A stretch of 64,000 bases of DNA, from positions 2,728,001 to 2,792,000 of the forward strand of contig CM114271.1 of NCBI GenBank assembly GCA_050084515.1, written 5' to 3'. Made by a program: the position numbers and the translations under genes. The notes under the pieces are model-generated. The model searched no databases. It was not told where the DNA came from and saw only the letters and a list, made by a program, of their open reading frames with translations. Source of the stretch: Blasia pusilla (Eukaryota; Marchantiophyta; Marchantiopsida; Blasiales). Positions 50,301-61,930 of the stretch are shown here, in pieces (within the stretch, counting starts at the first letter, position 1; every line of letters starts with the position of its first letter).

Positions 50301-52311
50301 GTTCAGACATGGGTAGAAATGCGGAATCCCCGTGCGGACGGTCCACTGCAATGGAGGCGCTCCCACCTCTCACTGCTGTGGGGCGAGAAGCCTTCTTTTC
50401 TGTCTCGAGAAAGACCGAATCCGCCTCTCGAAGATCTGCCCCTCTGGAGGTGGCAACTCTTGCGGCTGTAGGGCGAGAAGCGCAACTCTCAGTCCCAAGG
50501 AAGATTGGATCCCCCTGTCGAAGATGGATTCCAGGGGAGGCGCCCAATATCCGTACAGTGGGGCGAGAAGGTCAATTCCCAACCCCGACAAAGGCTGAAG
50601 AATCTCCCGTTGGGAAATCTTACCTCGTGGAGACTCCTGCTCTTACTGCAATGGGGCGAGAAATGCAACTCCCAACAGCACCAACATGGTCCTCGCCCCC
50701 ACGCAGAGGCCAAGCAATCAGCTGTAGAGATCAAGGATCCCGAGAGAGGAGACAAAGAGTCGGCGGCGTCAGAATCACGGAAACAAGTAGCCATAGTCAA
50801 ACATCCGAGGAAATCCCAGTGACAGGGTTTCTGATCGAAGGAACTCCGACTTCAGAATTCCAACAATGCAATCCATGGATCTTACACTTTTCCAGGGATC
50901 TAGTGAAGTCTTCTTCATCGTTCGATGAGCAGTTCCGGGACCAGTTGCGAACGACGAGGCCATCGTACAAGCTCGGAAAACTCATGGGCCCTTTGGTGGA
51001 TCTGGGAACCTACACGAAGCTCTCCAACTGCAGTGTTCACGACATCCTGAAGTTGATTCATCAGAAGCTACAAACTGTGAAGGTGCACCGGAAGTCCTGT
51101 GAGGATCTCTTTGGTCAACTCAGACACATAGGTGAGACTTGCAAACTCCTGCACTTAATGCGAACTACTCCAATTTCTCCAGACCAATCGCCTCTTTTTG
51201 CAGCATCTCCGACATGAAGTACCGAGACTTTTTCACTTCACATCTCAAACACAAATATCCCCATTCCTCAGTTCTCTCTCTTTTGAACATGAATTTTTTT
51301 TCTATATCTGTGCTACATCCATCACAAGTTTTGGGCTTGTGATGGATGTAAAGGGCATATGTCGAACTCAAACATGAGGAAAGATTTCGAGTAACCATTT
51401 CCTTTGTCTGAATGGAGACGATGTGATCAATGCAACCGATTGAGAGTGTCAAATTCTGGTGATAGTAATACACCCGTGCTCATTTCATGCTTCTATGGTG
51501 GTGTAGTTGGTAGTTCCATAGATTTTCTTGCTGCAGCTTGACCTTGAACTCACTTTCTCGGATTTCGAGTCATTTGAACTCAACAGGTGATGTGCTTTCA
51601 CCATTGTTCAAGGCCTCAGAAACTGGCAACACTTCTCAAGGTGTGCGGAGACTGGTGGTAGTGGTCAAGGAGACCTTGGCTGATGCATACGTACTAGTAA
51701 AGAGCTGTGAGAGCAGGAAACCATTGTGTTCCAGCCTCCTCAACATTCCTGCCAAAATCATGGCATTGGAAGGGGAGATTCAGAGAATGATTCCAGTAAT
51801 TCGTGCTGCCATTTCCCAACATAACTCTCAGCAGGACATGCTAGGTAACCATAGCTGCAACATGGACAGATTTGCATCTGAAAATGGGACTGATGACGTT
51901 TCAAGTTCTCAAACTGAAAGGAGCTCCGCAGCTCCTTCACTACAATCAATTGGAATGAAGGGTACTCGATTGAAATCCGCAGTTTCGGACAATCCCAACC
52001 ACTTCTCTCAGGACTCTGGGTCAACTCTGGGCATGCCTTCCAGGCAGATCCCATGGCACCTGGACATTCATACACTAACAATGCTCAAGAAACAATATCA
52101 GCATTACATCTGCAGGGCTTGTCAAAAGGTTGGCGAAGGGTGTGTCTTCAGTTGTGACCAGTGCAACTATGACGTGCACCCTGGCTGTGTCGAGCTGAAT
52201 GAGGCAATACAGCGGATGGAGGAGATCAGAATCACCAAGCTTTCGATGGGGGATGAATCAGTGGAATTCGAGAAAGATCTGACTAAACTTTCTTGTGACT
52301 TAATGAAGTGA
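50264..52311 (+). CDS. Four-helix (MCA/MLKL-type) domain plus DC1 zinc-finger protein, 2 exons, about 530 aa
   Basis: Exons 50264-51131 and 51587-52311 (intron GT..AG; ATA G|GT GAT) join in phase. Residues about 35-140 are four 30-residue repeats (core TAVGRE-x-QLSVPRK), matching a 90-bp DNA period (50381, 50471, 50561, 50654). Residues about 240-375 resemble the N-terminal helical bundle of plant MCA mechanosensing proteins and MLKL-like proteins: HDILKLIHQKLQTVKVHRKSC, LFGQLRHIG|DVLSPL and LADAYVLVKSC, then IMALEGEIQRMIPVI. A Ser-rich linker leads to a DC1 domain (about 455-495): H then CRACQKVGEGC, FSCDQC, YDVHPGC. The start is uncertain: translation could begin at Met near 50983 (MGPLVDLG), leaving out the repeats. 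Function is not known; the domains suggest a membrane- or lipid-associated signalling protein. Confidence 0.7.
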
Positions 52312-53486
52312 CGAATTCCCTCTTCTCTCTGGTGGCCAGTGTGGTGAAGAAATCTACAAAAGATTCATATCCGTGGGATATAAATCTTTGCATCCCAAGA
52401 TGTATATCCCGTGGATGTCTTACCCAAAGTTTCCAACCCAGAGAGTAGAGAGATACAACACCTCAGGAACACATTTCCAATACCCAACTCACGTTATACT
52501 GAAATGTCACATAGAATGAGTAGTACGACAAAATCCAGAGAAAATGATACAAAAGAGGATCCAAACCATGGATAAAATAGGTAGATTTCAAAAAATGCAT
52601 ATATACAAAGGAGAATCCAGAAAGCCAACCAGATCCAAGCTCTTAACCATCGTAAGGGGGACAAAAAAAAAAACTCCCCTTCAAAAGAGAAGGCATAAGT
52701 TCTATCCACTGCCCACTTCGCTTTAAGACAATTCTTTCCAAGTACTGTGTTAATGAAACCTACCAGGATACGGTCCTGACTCAATTCTCAACACTGCTGA
52801 AACTTCACATATCTAGGCAGGCAGCTTCACAACAACTCGGTGTCAATTGTCGAGTGTCTGTCCAAAGCCGTTCATCTTCTGGAGTATCGGTGATGTAAAT
52901 TTCGAACATTCCTTTGAGTTCACCTTCAATCTCGTCCTAGTTTATCTTAACGAAGCCCTATCCACAAACGTTACAATGCTCCCACGACTACTTGTTTTGT
53001 ACGTGCCCCTAGATATCCACGTTACAGCAGATCATGACTGGGACTTCATGGGAATGCCATCCCAATTCACCTCACTCTTTCGTTCACATTCAATGCAAGA
53101 TTTGGACCGCTTATGCCTCCTGAGCAGACACTGTTCATACTAGAAATCGGAGCAAGTAACATGGTAACTATTGGTAAACGCGTCTCATAGCCAAACTTCA
53201 CGTCGAAGGAACGCTGCCGCTCACATGTAAAAAACCAATCAATGCCAAGCACAGAATCTCTCTCAAGTTTAAGAAAGGTTGCTCAAAAGAGCAGTGTTGC
53301 CCTCGCCAACCATTGTGTATATACATCCAAGAAAGGGAATGATTAAGCAGACCCAGAGGACATGGAATTCTGTATCCCCAGATGGAAGTCTTTTAACTTA
53401 GCTCTTAGGTTTGGAATGCGGTCGTATATGTACTGTACATGTTTTTCGTGTCGACTGTTGTGCATGTGATAATTTTATCTGATGTT
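52312..53486. other. Intergenic DNA between two convergent genes
   Basis: Contains the 3' flanks of the DC1 gene (plus) and PIMT (minus). No other coding frame or repeat was recognised. Confidence 0.45.
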
Positions 53487-56400
53487 TCAATTTTGCCTCA
53501 ATTGTGCTTTGCGGCTCGTCAAAGGAACATAGCGTACAGCAGTGACAGTCCACTCTTCCAGTGTTCCATCTGTTTTCTTGTCAATCACCTTCAAGTCTTG
53601 GAAGATATCCCCAACTGGAATAACCATCCTTCCTCCCACGTCCAATTGATCTACCAGAGCTTGGGGTACACTCGCTGCTGCAGCTCCCACATGTATGGCA
53701 TTGTATGGAGCTGACTCTGGCCAACCTTTCCGTCCATCTGCGCCATCAAATAAGCAGCTGTCTGATTAGTCGTGGAATTTCATCAGGGGCTAAAGCGTTG
53801 AGTCAAATCTCATGTATTAAATGTATCAATGACGAAAATAAAACTCCACGACATGTGCTGATATAATCAGTTAATGTGGCAGTGGCTACAACTTCTTCGG
53901 CTACAGGTACGAAGGCTAAGCAGATCCTATTCCAACAAAGAAGGAAAGGACTACTAGCTACAGGGAATGTAATTTTTACCACCAGCGTGAAGACTGAGGC
54001 ATTGTGATGCCAAGAGAGGAGCAGCCTTGCTTCTGCTGACATTGGCTATCGACTGCTCGACAAGTTCAGGTATATGCTCAACCCCAACAGCTCTGCCCCT
54101 TTCACCCACCAGAAGAGCAAATGCTGCTGTCATATAACCCGTTCCTGAAACATCAACAGCGAAAACTATGATTTTATTCTTTCCATGGGCCACATGAAGA
54201 TAAGTCCAAAAACCCATTCCGTAGATTGACCACACAGAAGAGCATTCTGTGCAGGCTCATTTTCTCTCACTGTTAACCCATAAAAATGAACTTGACATCA
54301 TAGCTTAGATGCAAAGGTACACCATCTTTTCTGGCAAAATCTCCATCAGCTCTGCCACAAACTGGTGAGGAACTGCTCACCAGCACCACTTGAATTCAGA
54401 TGCTGAAGAAAGGGAATGAACTCATGTCAAGAGTGCGCAGCTCACCAGAGCCTACATCCAGGGCACGCATTCCAGGTTGCAAGTGTCCTTCGAGAAGTTG
54501 TAGGCACTCAGCGTGCATGTGAGGGGCAGATATGGTGGCATTGAAACCAATAGGTACTGGATTATCAGCGTATGCATTTTCTCCGTGTGGGACAAAAAGT
54601 CCTCTGTCTAATTGCTCCATTATATCTCGTACCCTCTCAGACTTCAAGCTTCCTGTAGTCTGAAGCATCTCTAACAAGCTCTTGTTGTTCTTAGTACGTT
54701 GCCCCATCCAGTACTGCTATCACCACAAGCAATCACGCACGGATGTTAAGTCCTTACTCCCATGTGTCAATAGAGAAGACGGAGGTGTTTGTGTGAAGAC
54801 AAAAAAAAATGATCAAGAACTTCAAGGGAAAAGTGAGACCTTTGTCTGCGTCGCAGATCTGGGTTTGCAAAAGAGAAATGGATGCGGAAATATTCTGTCT
54901 CCTTGAATCTACCCAGGTTCGACTACTCAAAAGTTGATCATATAATCCAACTAAAACATCAACGATATTGAAAATTTTTGATAATTTCATTCGTCTTTGA
55001 AGGGGTCAACCCCTTTCTAATGGTTTTCACTTCTCTTATACTTTCTCTCTTCTTGTCTTTCGGGGAACCCCTTGCTTGGGAACCCGGCTCAAGTTCAAGT
55101 TCAGGACGGGGGCAATCCCCTTGAACCATAAGAAAAGCAGGATGGGAACACAACTAAACTCTTGCGCCTTGTGTGACGATGGGGACGAAACCTCTAGTCA
55201 TTACTTGGTCTCGTGCGCAAAATTCACAACACACAGAGCAAGAGCATATGCTGATATTGCTAAGCTGGTAGCACCAGAATTGTTCAACACATTCAGTAGC
55301 CTTGATTCATTGCCCAAAGCTGCTGCACTGGTAAGTAATGTCTATTGGGGATCCCAATCAGGTAAAGTAGATTGTGTGGTGAAGAGTTTCTTGGTTGACA
55401 CTTGGAAGCTCCGCACAAACAGGTTGTTTGGTCAGCACTCACACTATATGAGAGTGTCTCCCTCCTCTCATATGGTACCTTCTTCACTTGCTTCTCTCTC
55501 TACACCCATCCCAGTCTCAAGCACCGTCCAACCAGGGCGCGGGGTCTATGGTCGCAAGGCTACGACAGGCACTACTTAATGAGTACAGTCTCTTCTTGTC
55601 TTTCAGAGTTATCTCCATTTACACCCTTCTAATAATGCAATTAAAAGAAAACCGAGTCTAACCCTCGTATTTCCATGCAAGAAAATTCGGCATTCAGAAC
55701 CTCTTTTCACAACTGATTTGCATGAATTAAAAAAGGTTTAGATCGGCCTTGCAAATCTCTTTCTTGGAGCAATCTAGATGGCTGTCATCTGTTTAAAACA
55801 AACTTAGCTAGATCGGTTTTGATGTGCATTCACGAGCCTGGATATAAAACCTTCATACAAGGCCTCTGCACATTGGAAGCTCTACCTTCAAATGGCTATG
55901 CTAAACTAACTAGCAGTTGCTCTGGTCACTGAGCTACCAACACATGGGCATTCAGTAAAGGTGGGGACCATATTCACAGCCGATTCTCATACGATTGTAA
56001 TACTGTCGTGTTCCTTCTGTCAAGTTTTCTCGCACCCTTACATCTCGTTTTGGATTGAAAACTGGATGCCATAAACCGTTCTCGGTCTTCGGACGTCCGG
56101 ATTTTCAAATAGCTCAGTGACCGGAGACCTACATTTAGTCCTACTGAATATCGCCACAACTTAAAGTACATATTTTGTTCATAGATAAAAGGGAGGACAG
56201 ATTGTGTAGATTTTGCAACTCGGGCTCATTGATGATGCACATCAGTACCTCTCCGACTGCACCTTTCACAGTCACAGTAGGCTTGACTTCCGGATCTCTT
56301 TGCTCACCCAGCTCTCAAGGTCTCCGAATTCATGGCTAGGCAGAATCAGATTCAGATTGCTAAGTTCTTGCGTAGTTGTGTGAAGACTAGGGAAAATTAT

Positions 56401-57447
56401 CTGGCTCAGAGGACCTCTTAGGCCCTTGCTGGTGCTTGTTCTTTCTTCAAAATTGTTGTTAAGTCTCAAAACTAAGTCCCATGGCCCTGTGGGGTCCCCG
56501 TGGACAATAAATCTATTCATTCATTCTCCTGAATCCGGCGAGGTCTACGGGCCAAGATGTGAAAGCAAATCCAACTTTAATCTGTTTTTTTCTAGACGTA
56601 GTGCTTCATATTATTGGATCTCCATATTGATTAAGCCATCCTCTCCAATTAATCCACATCCCATCCTTTCAGGGCTTCCAATGTTTCAAATTGATAGACC
56701 GTCACCTTAGATCTTGGGGCTTTCAAAGGCCAAGTGACTCCAATTTCTTTTTCCGTGGATATGCCCGCTTAGGTTTGCACTTCTTGATGTGGAATTAGGG
56801 TTCTAGGTGAGAATTGATGATGGGACTTCGGTTGTAGATTGGAATTGACGAAGACTGAAGCCGTGATGCCCCTCGTTGGTGGGAAGATGATGAACCCAAT
56901 CGGAGAGGAGCCTACTGAAATTGCAGAGTTCAGGAAATGGCAGGAAGAAAAATTAATTTCTACCTCGAACATGAAAAACACCCACATATGCAGCTGCATG
57001 AACGGAGGACACCAACTTTTTCCTGAAAACGCAACTCTGTTGGTATCATCACAGCTAAACCATGGCACGCATCCTCAGCCACAGTTACGCTCCAGGTTCT
57101 CGAAACGACATGAGAGCTCAGCTCAGAACCGCAGTCTGGGCTCAGCCAGACCTGTAGTCACCTTTGCACTGCCAATTCTCCAAATTGAGGGATGAAACAG
57201 CGGCGATCTTCATTGAAACTCACTCCAAGTCTGGATCAGAAAAGATCTTGAACTTCCAAAAAAAAAACCACACGCATCCCAGAATTAGGAAAGTGTTGTT
57301 ACTTACATCCATTTTCCGAATGAAGTGAACCAAATCACACGAATTCAACGACGTAACGCGAGCGTTTCGGATGCCGACTCCACAGATTCTTCCACACACG
57401 CCAGTGACTATGGGCGACGACGACGACAGTCCTGTCACCGCCTGCAT
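53487..57447 (-). CDS. PIMT: Protein-L-isoaspartate O-methyltransferase, 4 exons, 275 aa (230 aa from internal start)
   Basis: Exons (minus): 57447-57307, 54716-54446, 54144-53980 and 53737-53487; all phases agree. The enzyme uses S-adenosylmethionine to methylate isoaspartyl residues and so starts repair of aged proteins. Motifs: FVPHGENAYADNPVPIGFNATI, SAPHMHAECLQLL, the SAM-binding glycine loop ALDVGSG|TGYMTA built across exons 2/3, GVEHIPELVEQSI, DGRKGWPESAPYNAIHVGA, PQALVDQL, GGRMVIPVGDIFQDLKV and a C-terminal RYVPLTSRKAQLRQN. The internal Met at residue 46 (MDQYWMGQRTKNNK) matches the usual plant start and gives a 230-aa cytosolic form. The 45 residues before it are an extension as in Arabidopsis PIMT2, possibly a targeting peptide. 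The exon 1/2 link across a 2.6-kb intron is the least certain part. A LINE fragment lies in that intron. Confidence 0.88.
55076..55480 (+). pseudogene. LINE reverse-transcriptase C-terminal zinc region (zf-RVT), fragment in PIMT intron 1
   Basis: The plus-strand frame carries LKFKFRTGAIPLNHKKSRMG, then CALCDDGDETSSHYLVSC, the C-x2-C-x8-H-x4-C pattern that follows the reverse transcriptase in plant LINEs and in related retro-genes. No RT catalytic core is present upstream, so it is a 5'-truncated copy. Its orientation is opposite to PIMT. The frame may run to 55579, but similarity ends near 55480. Confidence 0.6.
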
Positions 57448-57544
57448 CTCAAACACCCTAAAAATGTCTTATTCCTACTCTCTCTGAACCCGATCCTTCT
57501 CCTGATCACGCTACCATACTCGCACGCGGAAGATTTCTTCCTCC

Positions 57545-57597
57545 ATGCATTCGTCCGTCCGTCTGTCTGTTCGTCCTTCCGTCCGTCCGTCCGTCAG
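57545..57597. repeat. (CCGT)n tract upstream of PIMT
   Basis: About twelve CCGT/CTGT/CCTT tetranucleotides, about 100 bp upstream of the first PIMT start codon. The same motif precedes MSBP at 15250-15293. Note that relative to its gene this tract is in the opposite orientation. Confidence 0.8.
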
Positions 57598-58549
57598 TAG
57601 AGCGTCGCCGTTCAACTACGCATCCGATTCCACACAAACACCTACTGCGCGAGTTTCCTCCTCCACTCAGTCACGGGGAGTGAGGAACTTTCGGGACAGC
57701 AACGAGAGCGCTTTCCTCATCGCGTACTTTCAATTCGATTCCTCATCCGTCATGCGAGTAATCCTGCATATGCGAAGCACAGTCCGTCAGACTGTCACAA
57801 TTACGGTTTCTCGCTCATCAGACGAATCGCAACAACCATCTCGAGAACGTTCGTTCTCATGAAACTCTTTTCTTAATCCTTTTTTTGTTTCCATTTTCAA
57901 TTCACGCCGGTGAGTGATTACATTTTTTCAAGCTTCCCTCGGATCACAGTAGAGCGAGAGCCCGAGGCAAGGTGCCATGATCCAACAGGTACATCCGCGG
58001 CATGGACACGTCTATGTGTCGGGGACGACACGTGGGAGGAGGAATTGAATTGGTGACAGTCTCCGGTTGATGCAAGGTGACAAGAGGATGGGAATCGGTG
58101 ACAGTTTCCGGTTGTGTTGCATCGAATTCACGCGCGCATTCTCTGCTGGTGCCAGTGCGCAGTGCTGCCGGTGCACGGCATCGAGGAATGACAGGTCGCA
58201 CTCTCCTGACCCGACGAATTACGTTCGGCTTCGCCATCGCAATCCATCCACTTCCCTTCCGATTTGGCTTCAAACGGAACGAGTGTCCCTCTCATAGGGA
58301 TGGGCCGAAAGTAATGAAAAAAAGAAGAAGAGAGGGCTAAGAGAAAAAAAAAAGAGAAAAAGGTTAGTAATGGGTTATGGGATGACATTACATTACCTTC
58401 ACACAAACTAGTAGCAAATAAAAAAGTGTTGGGAGAGTTTCTAGGTGAAGGTATTGAAATGAAAGGTACTAAAATGAAAGACCAAACAAATTCAAATTTA
58501 GTTCTTGTTGAATGTGGAACATTTTCTTGCTGTCCAATTTTTGTTCTAC
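57598..58549. other. PIMT 5' flank, no further gene
   Basis: 58040-58120 has a short duplication (GGTGACAGT(C/T)TCCGGTTG twice, 47 bp apart). 58310-58360 is an A/G-rich run. Nothing else recognised. Confidence 0.4.
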
Positions 58550-58740
58550 AAACATAGAGGTGTTTGCAAATCACTAAGGCACTCTCCAATAATAATATAG
58601 ATGGAACATTTACTTCTTATTGCATGTAGCATATGAAAATTTTCTTGTCATCCAGTTATCATCACGTGTCAATCATAGAGAGGTGTTTGCAAATCAAGAA
58701 GGCACTCTCCAATAATGATATAGATGAGACATTTTTATTT
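58550..58740 (-). repeat. Repeat family R2, two tandem units
   Basis: GAGGTGTTTGCAAATCA then AAGGCACTCTCCAATAATRATATAGATG occurs at about 58558-58606 and again at 58680-58728, about 122 bp apart. In reverse complement these match the units at 27606-27765. Confidence 0.75.
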
Positions 58741-59221
58741 CTTTAATTTTTTATAATTCTTTTGTTTTTCAACATATCTTTCTTTCTTTGGTTGATGACT
58801 CATCTCCATAGCTCTCCATTGTAGAGGAAGTGCATGTGCCTTTTCAAGGGCCTCGCTAAGATTTTCTTGGAGGTTGACCATCAACCAATCCTCATACGAA
58901 GATGGGCAATTGCGCATCTCACTCTTCTTCCGTGATGTTGTTGCGAGGGAAAAAAAACAATATGGATGGAAACAATCCAACACCTCCGTGTACTTGGGGA
59001 AGAACCTAAGGCTCTCATATCTCTCTAAATAGCACCTTACCTTTCTATTCGCCATCAACACAAAAACATGATCCCAAATAGTAGTTGCTCTCTGCAAGGA
59101 GGTCTCACATCTCACGTCGAAAATCATCATGTCCACCACGCATACCACCCCATCATGGCTGAAGTAAAGATCTACCTTGTGGTAGGAAATACCTCTCTTG
59201 GAAGCTAGATGGTAGAAGTCC
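58735..59221 (-). pseudogene. Unrecognised minus-strand coding remnant (about 155 codons)
   Basis: One frame is open from about 59221 to 58735: GISYHKVDLYFSHDGVVCVV, then MMIFDVRCETSLQRATTIWD, a Tyr/Phe-rich middle (YESLRFFPKYTEVLDCFHPYCF) and a Lys-rich tail. No family was recognised. It is surrounded by repeats and interrupted further upstream by stops, so it may be part of a dead mobile element. The frame has no convincing upstream start codon. Confidence 0.3.
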
Positions 59222-60645
59222 CTTCATCTTCTTTTAGAGGAGTATGCTCGTTGATCGCCAATAGAATGGTGTCCCTCATGATATTGTGAGTTGCAATTGT
59301 CTCAAGTCCATACACCTAAAGAGATGACAACCATATTGGCCAATCTAACCTAAAGAGATGGCAACCATACTGGTCAATCTAACCTTCAAACATGCAATGG
59401 GTAAATCCAAACACAAGGGGCTAAGGGAGACCAAGCTCAAGACCAAGTCGTGTTTGCCTAGCTATGACGAATGATGTTGGTGCAATACCTAACACATATG
59501 AGAGAGGACTTGCCTCCAACGAAGCGCTAGCCCATAACTCACTGCATGAAAAATATGAGCTTTAGATACAATGGGTGTGTCTAGGTTCTCTATGAATGTC
59601 CATATGAGATGGTGATACAAGTGTTCGGAGAGGGTCCTTTAAAGATGGATCGCTTTGTCCTCCCCAATCATAGATGTAAGCAATGGGACACTAGATCTAA
59701 CCTCAAGATGGACTCTAGTATGGAGCGGATATAATCCCTAGTAAACTAATGACACAAAGTCCCTCAAGATTGGGATTAGGTCTAACAAAAAATGTGAGCT
59801 CAAAAAGGGGGCTAGCAAGCTCCATCAAGGAAGGTTGAGGGTGCAATCACGCTAGGAAAAACTAACCCCACTCTTGTAAAATGCCAACTCTAAGAGGGTT
59901 GGGTTCTAGCTAGCTATAGCATGTACCTCATCTAGTCCCAAAGGTGGGGAGGGGGTTGAGATCTCAAAAACTATATTTAAGGCGGAGGGTCTCCTAGAGT
60001 ACTTGGAATGTGAACTCTACTTTGGGGAGCCGCGGGGCGAACCAAGGGCTCAAAATGGATGAGGAGGTTGGCTTAGGAACGTGGACACCAAGCCATGTCC
60101 AAGGAAATGAATTGTGGATGTGAACCTTAGACCTCGACCTGTGACTCGTATCTTGGGTCTCGGTTAGAGACTCATTTGAGATTCATTGGATAGTTAGAAC
60201 CGCCAACTAGTCGGTTCATCCCAAACGCACCTTGCGTCTAATCGTTATGAATAAGATCATAAGATCATCATTCAACTATGTTTTAGGCTCCTGGACTATC
60301 TAGGAAGTATGTCCCAAATCTAGAAAGACTTGCTTGTGTTGGGAAGTGAGGAGCGAGGAATTGGTGAGCTTGATGGATAACCCGGTTAGAAAATTGGAGA
60401 GATGTACAGCTGATAGACTCAAATTGGGACTAAAGTAAGTGTATTTGGATGCAAATCAGTAGTGTGAACTTGAACATCTGAATGCAAGCTTTTGCAACGC
60501 ATGAGATCGACATTTGAGAGAGGAGGTGTGCGACAAGTGGTATCAAAGCCAATCTTTGGTGAGCGTGAACCAATGGTGAGCGTGAACCAAAGGTGAGCGT
60601 CGACATAAGTGACAAAAGCCAAGAGACAAACCAGTGCTTGATTAG
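59222..60645. other. Unclassified DNA, no gene seen
   Basis: Only short frames. A 26-bp unit (CTAACCTAAAGAGATGGCAACC-like) repeats twice at 59310-59370. 60560-60600 has three copies of GGTGAGCGTGAACCAA/GGTGAGCGTCGAC. The region probably belongs to the gypsy-like element that follows. Confidence 0.35.
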
Positions 60646-60720
60646 GAGCTAGAGAAGAAGAATATAATTTACAAAGTACTTGGTCAGTACTTCGGGTATT
60701 ATATTCTCCTTCTCTAGCTC
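60646..60720. repeat. Inverted repeat, 23-bp arms
   Basis: 60646-60668 (GAGCTAGAGAAGAAGAATAT...) and 60698-60720 are reverse complements with one mismatch and a 29-base spacer. Confidence 0.8.
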
Positions 60721-60779
60721 TAGGCATGAGGATGTTTCGAATATGAATCCTTCAGCGGGGCCATCGGCTTCAGTCTCAA

Positions 60780-61930
60780 ATGATCATGGTTGAACAAAAA
60801 TGGAAAAGTTTGAACATGTTCATGAACATGGATTGCAAGAGGTGGGATCCACACTTATAGTTCATGATGAAAGGCAAGGCAAGGGCGAGTGGGGCAACAA
60901 GGGGAGAGGGAGTGGAGGTGGAGGGAGGAAGAAATGGGAGAATATGGAATACGAAGGCAAGTAGGGGGAATGAGAAAGAAGGGGAAGGAGGGGCCCACAT
61001 GGACAAGTCCTTCCATAGGACATGTCCGCGGACACATAATTTATCCATATCAAACCTTGCAAATGATCCGTCATTTTATCTTCAAATGATATACATGATG
61101 AACATCATGTCGAAACAAATGACCCAACAAAGTAAGCGGATTTCCGAGCTTGAGTTGGATAGAGCTTCTAGTTTTAGTAAGAAGCTTTGTAAGACGAATT
61201 TATCCACACCATTCATAGGAATAGGGCAATCTTGCAAGGTGGAGGAGTTCCTTACTAAGTTGGAGCTCTACATCGAGGCACAAAGAGCTGAAGAGGAGGA
61301 TAAATTTACAATAGTAGTACATTTTTTAAGGATCATGCACTCTGATAGTGGACAACTCATTGAGAGGAAGATTCAATCAGTGTGTCATCTTTGAGTTGGG
61401 AGGAGTTCAGGGTGTTGATTGGTGACCAATTCACTACATAGTACTCCGGAGTACCACGCGTTTTGAAACAGGGTGGATTTTGTGTGCTTTAGGCAAGTAG
61501 GATCCTTCAACGCTTATGTGCGTGAGTGAAGTGCAGAATTGAACTCATTGCCTAAAATGGACATGTTCGCTAAGAAAATTATCTTCTTTAGTGGGCTAAA
61601 GCCAAGTGTTGAAAGGCCCACTTTCGAATGCTTGAATTACTAAAGACTTGCGCAGAACTCTTGAAAAAATTAAGGAGAGCAGATTGCAATGACCCTTCCA
61701 ATAGAATTCTTTTTGAAGGTACATAAGAACAAAGAGGCATTTAAAAGGGCCTAAAGTTGGGATGAGCGAGACCAAGGAGAGCCTCTTACCACGGGGAAAA
61801 AATGAGTGGAGTCCAATACGAAGCCACAAAGGGGCTCCACATCCAAAGTCAAGGAATGCCAAAATGACTTGCTATAATTATGGTAAGCCGGAAAACATGA
61901 CTAAGGGGTGTCCGAAGCTAACATTAGTAA
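60780..61930 (+). pseudogene. Ty3/gypsy-type gag remnant (plus strand)
   Basis: The frame 60864-61394 has a basic start, then MTQQSKRISELELD, then FIGIGQSCKVEEFLTKLELYIEAQR and EEEDKFTIVVHFL, the pattern of retrotransposon gag capsids ('F.G....EEWLxxxExYF'). About 470 bp on, near 61866, MTCYNYGKPENMTKGCPK is a decayed zinc knuckle: the second Cys is Tyr and the His is Asn. Stops lie between. No pol or LTR was recognised to the right before the BAHD gene. Confidence 0.55.
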
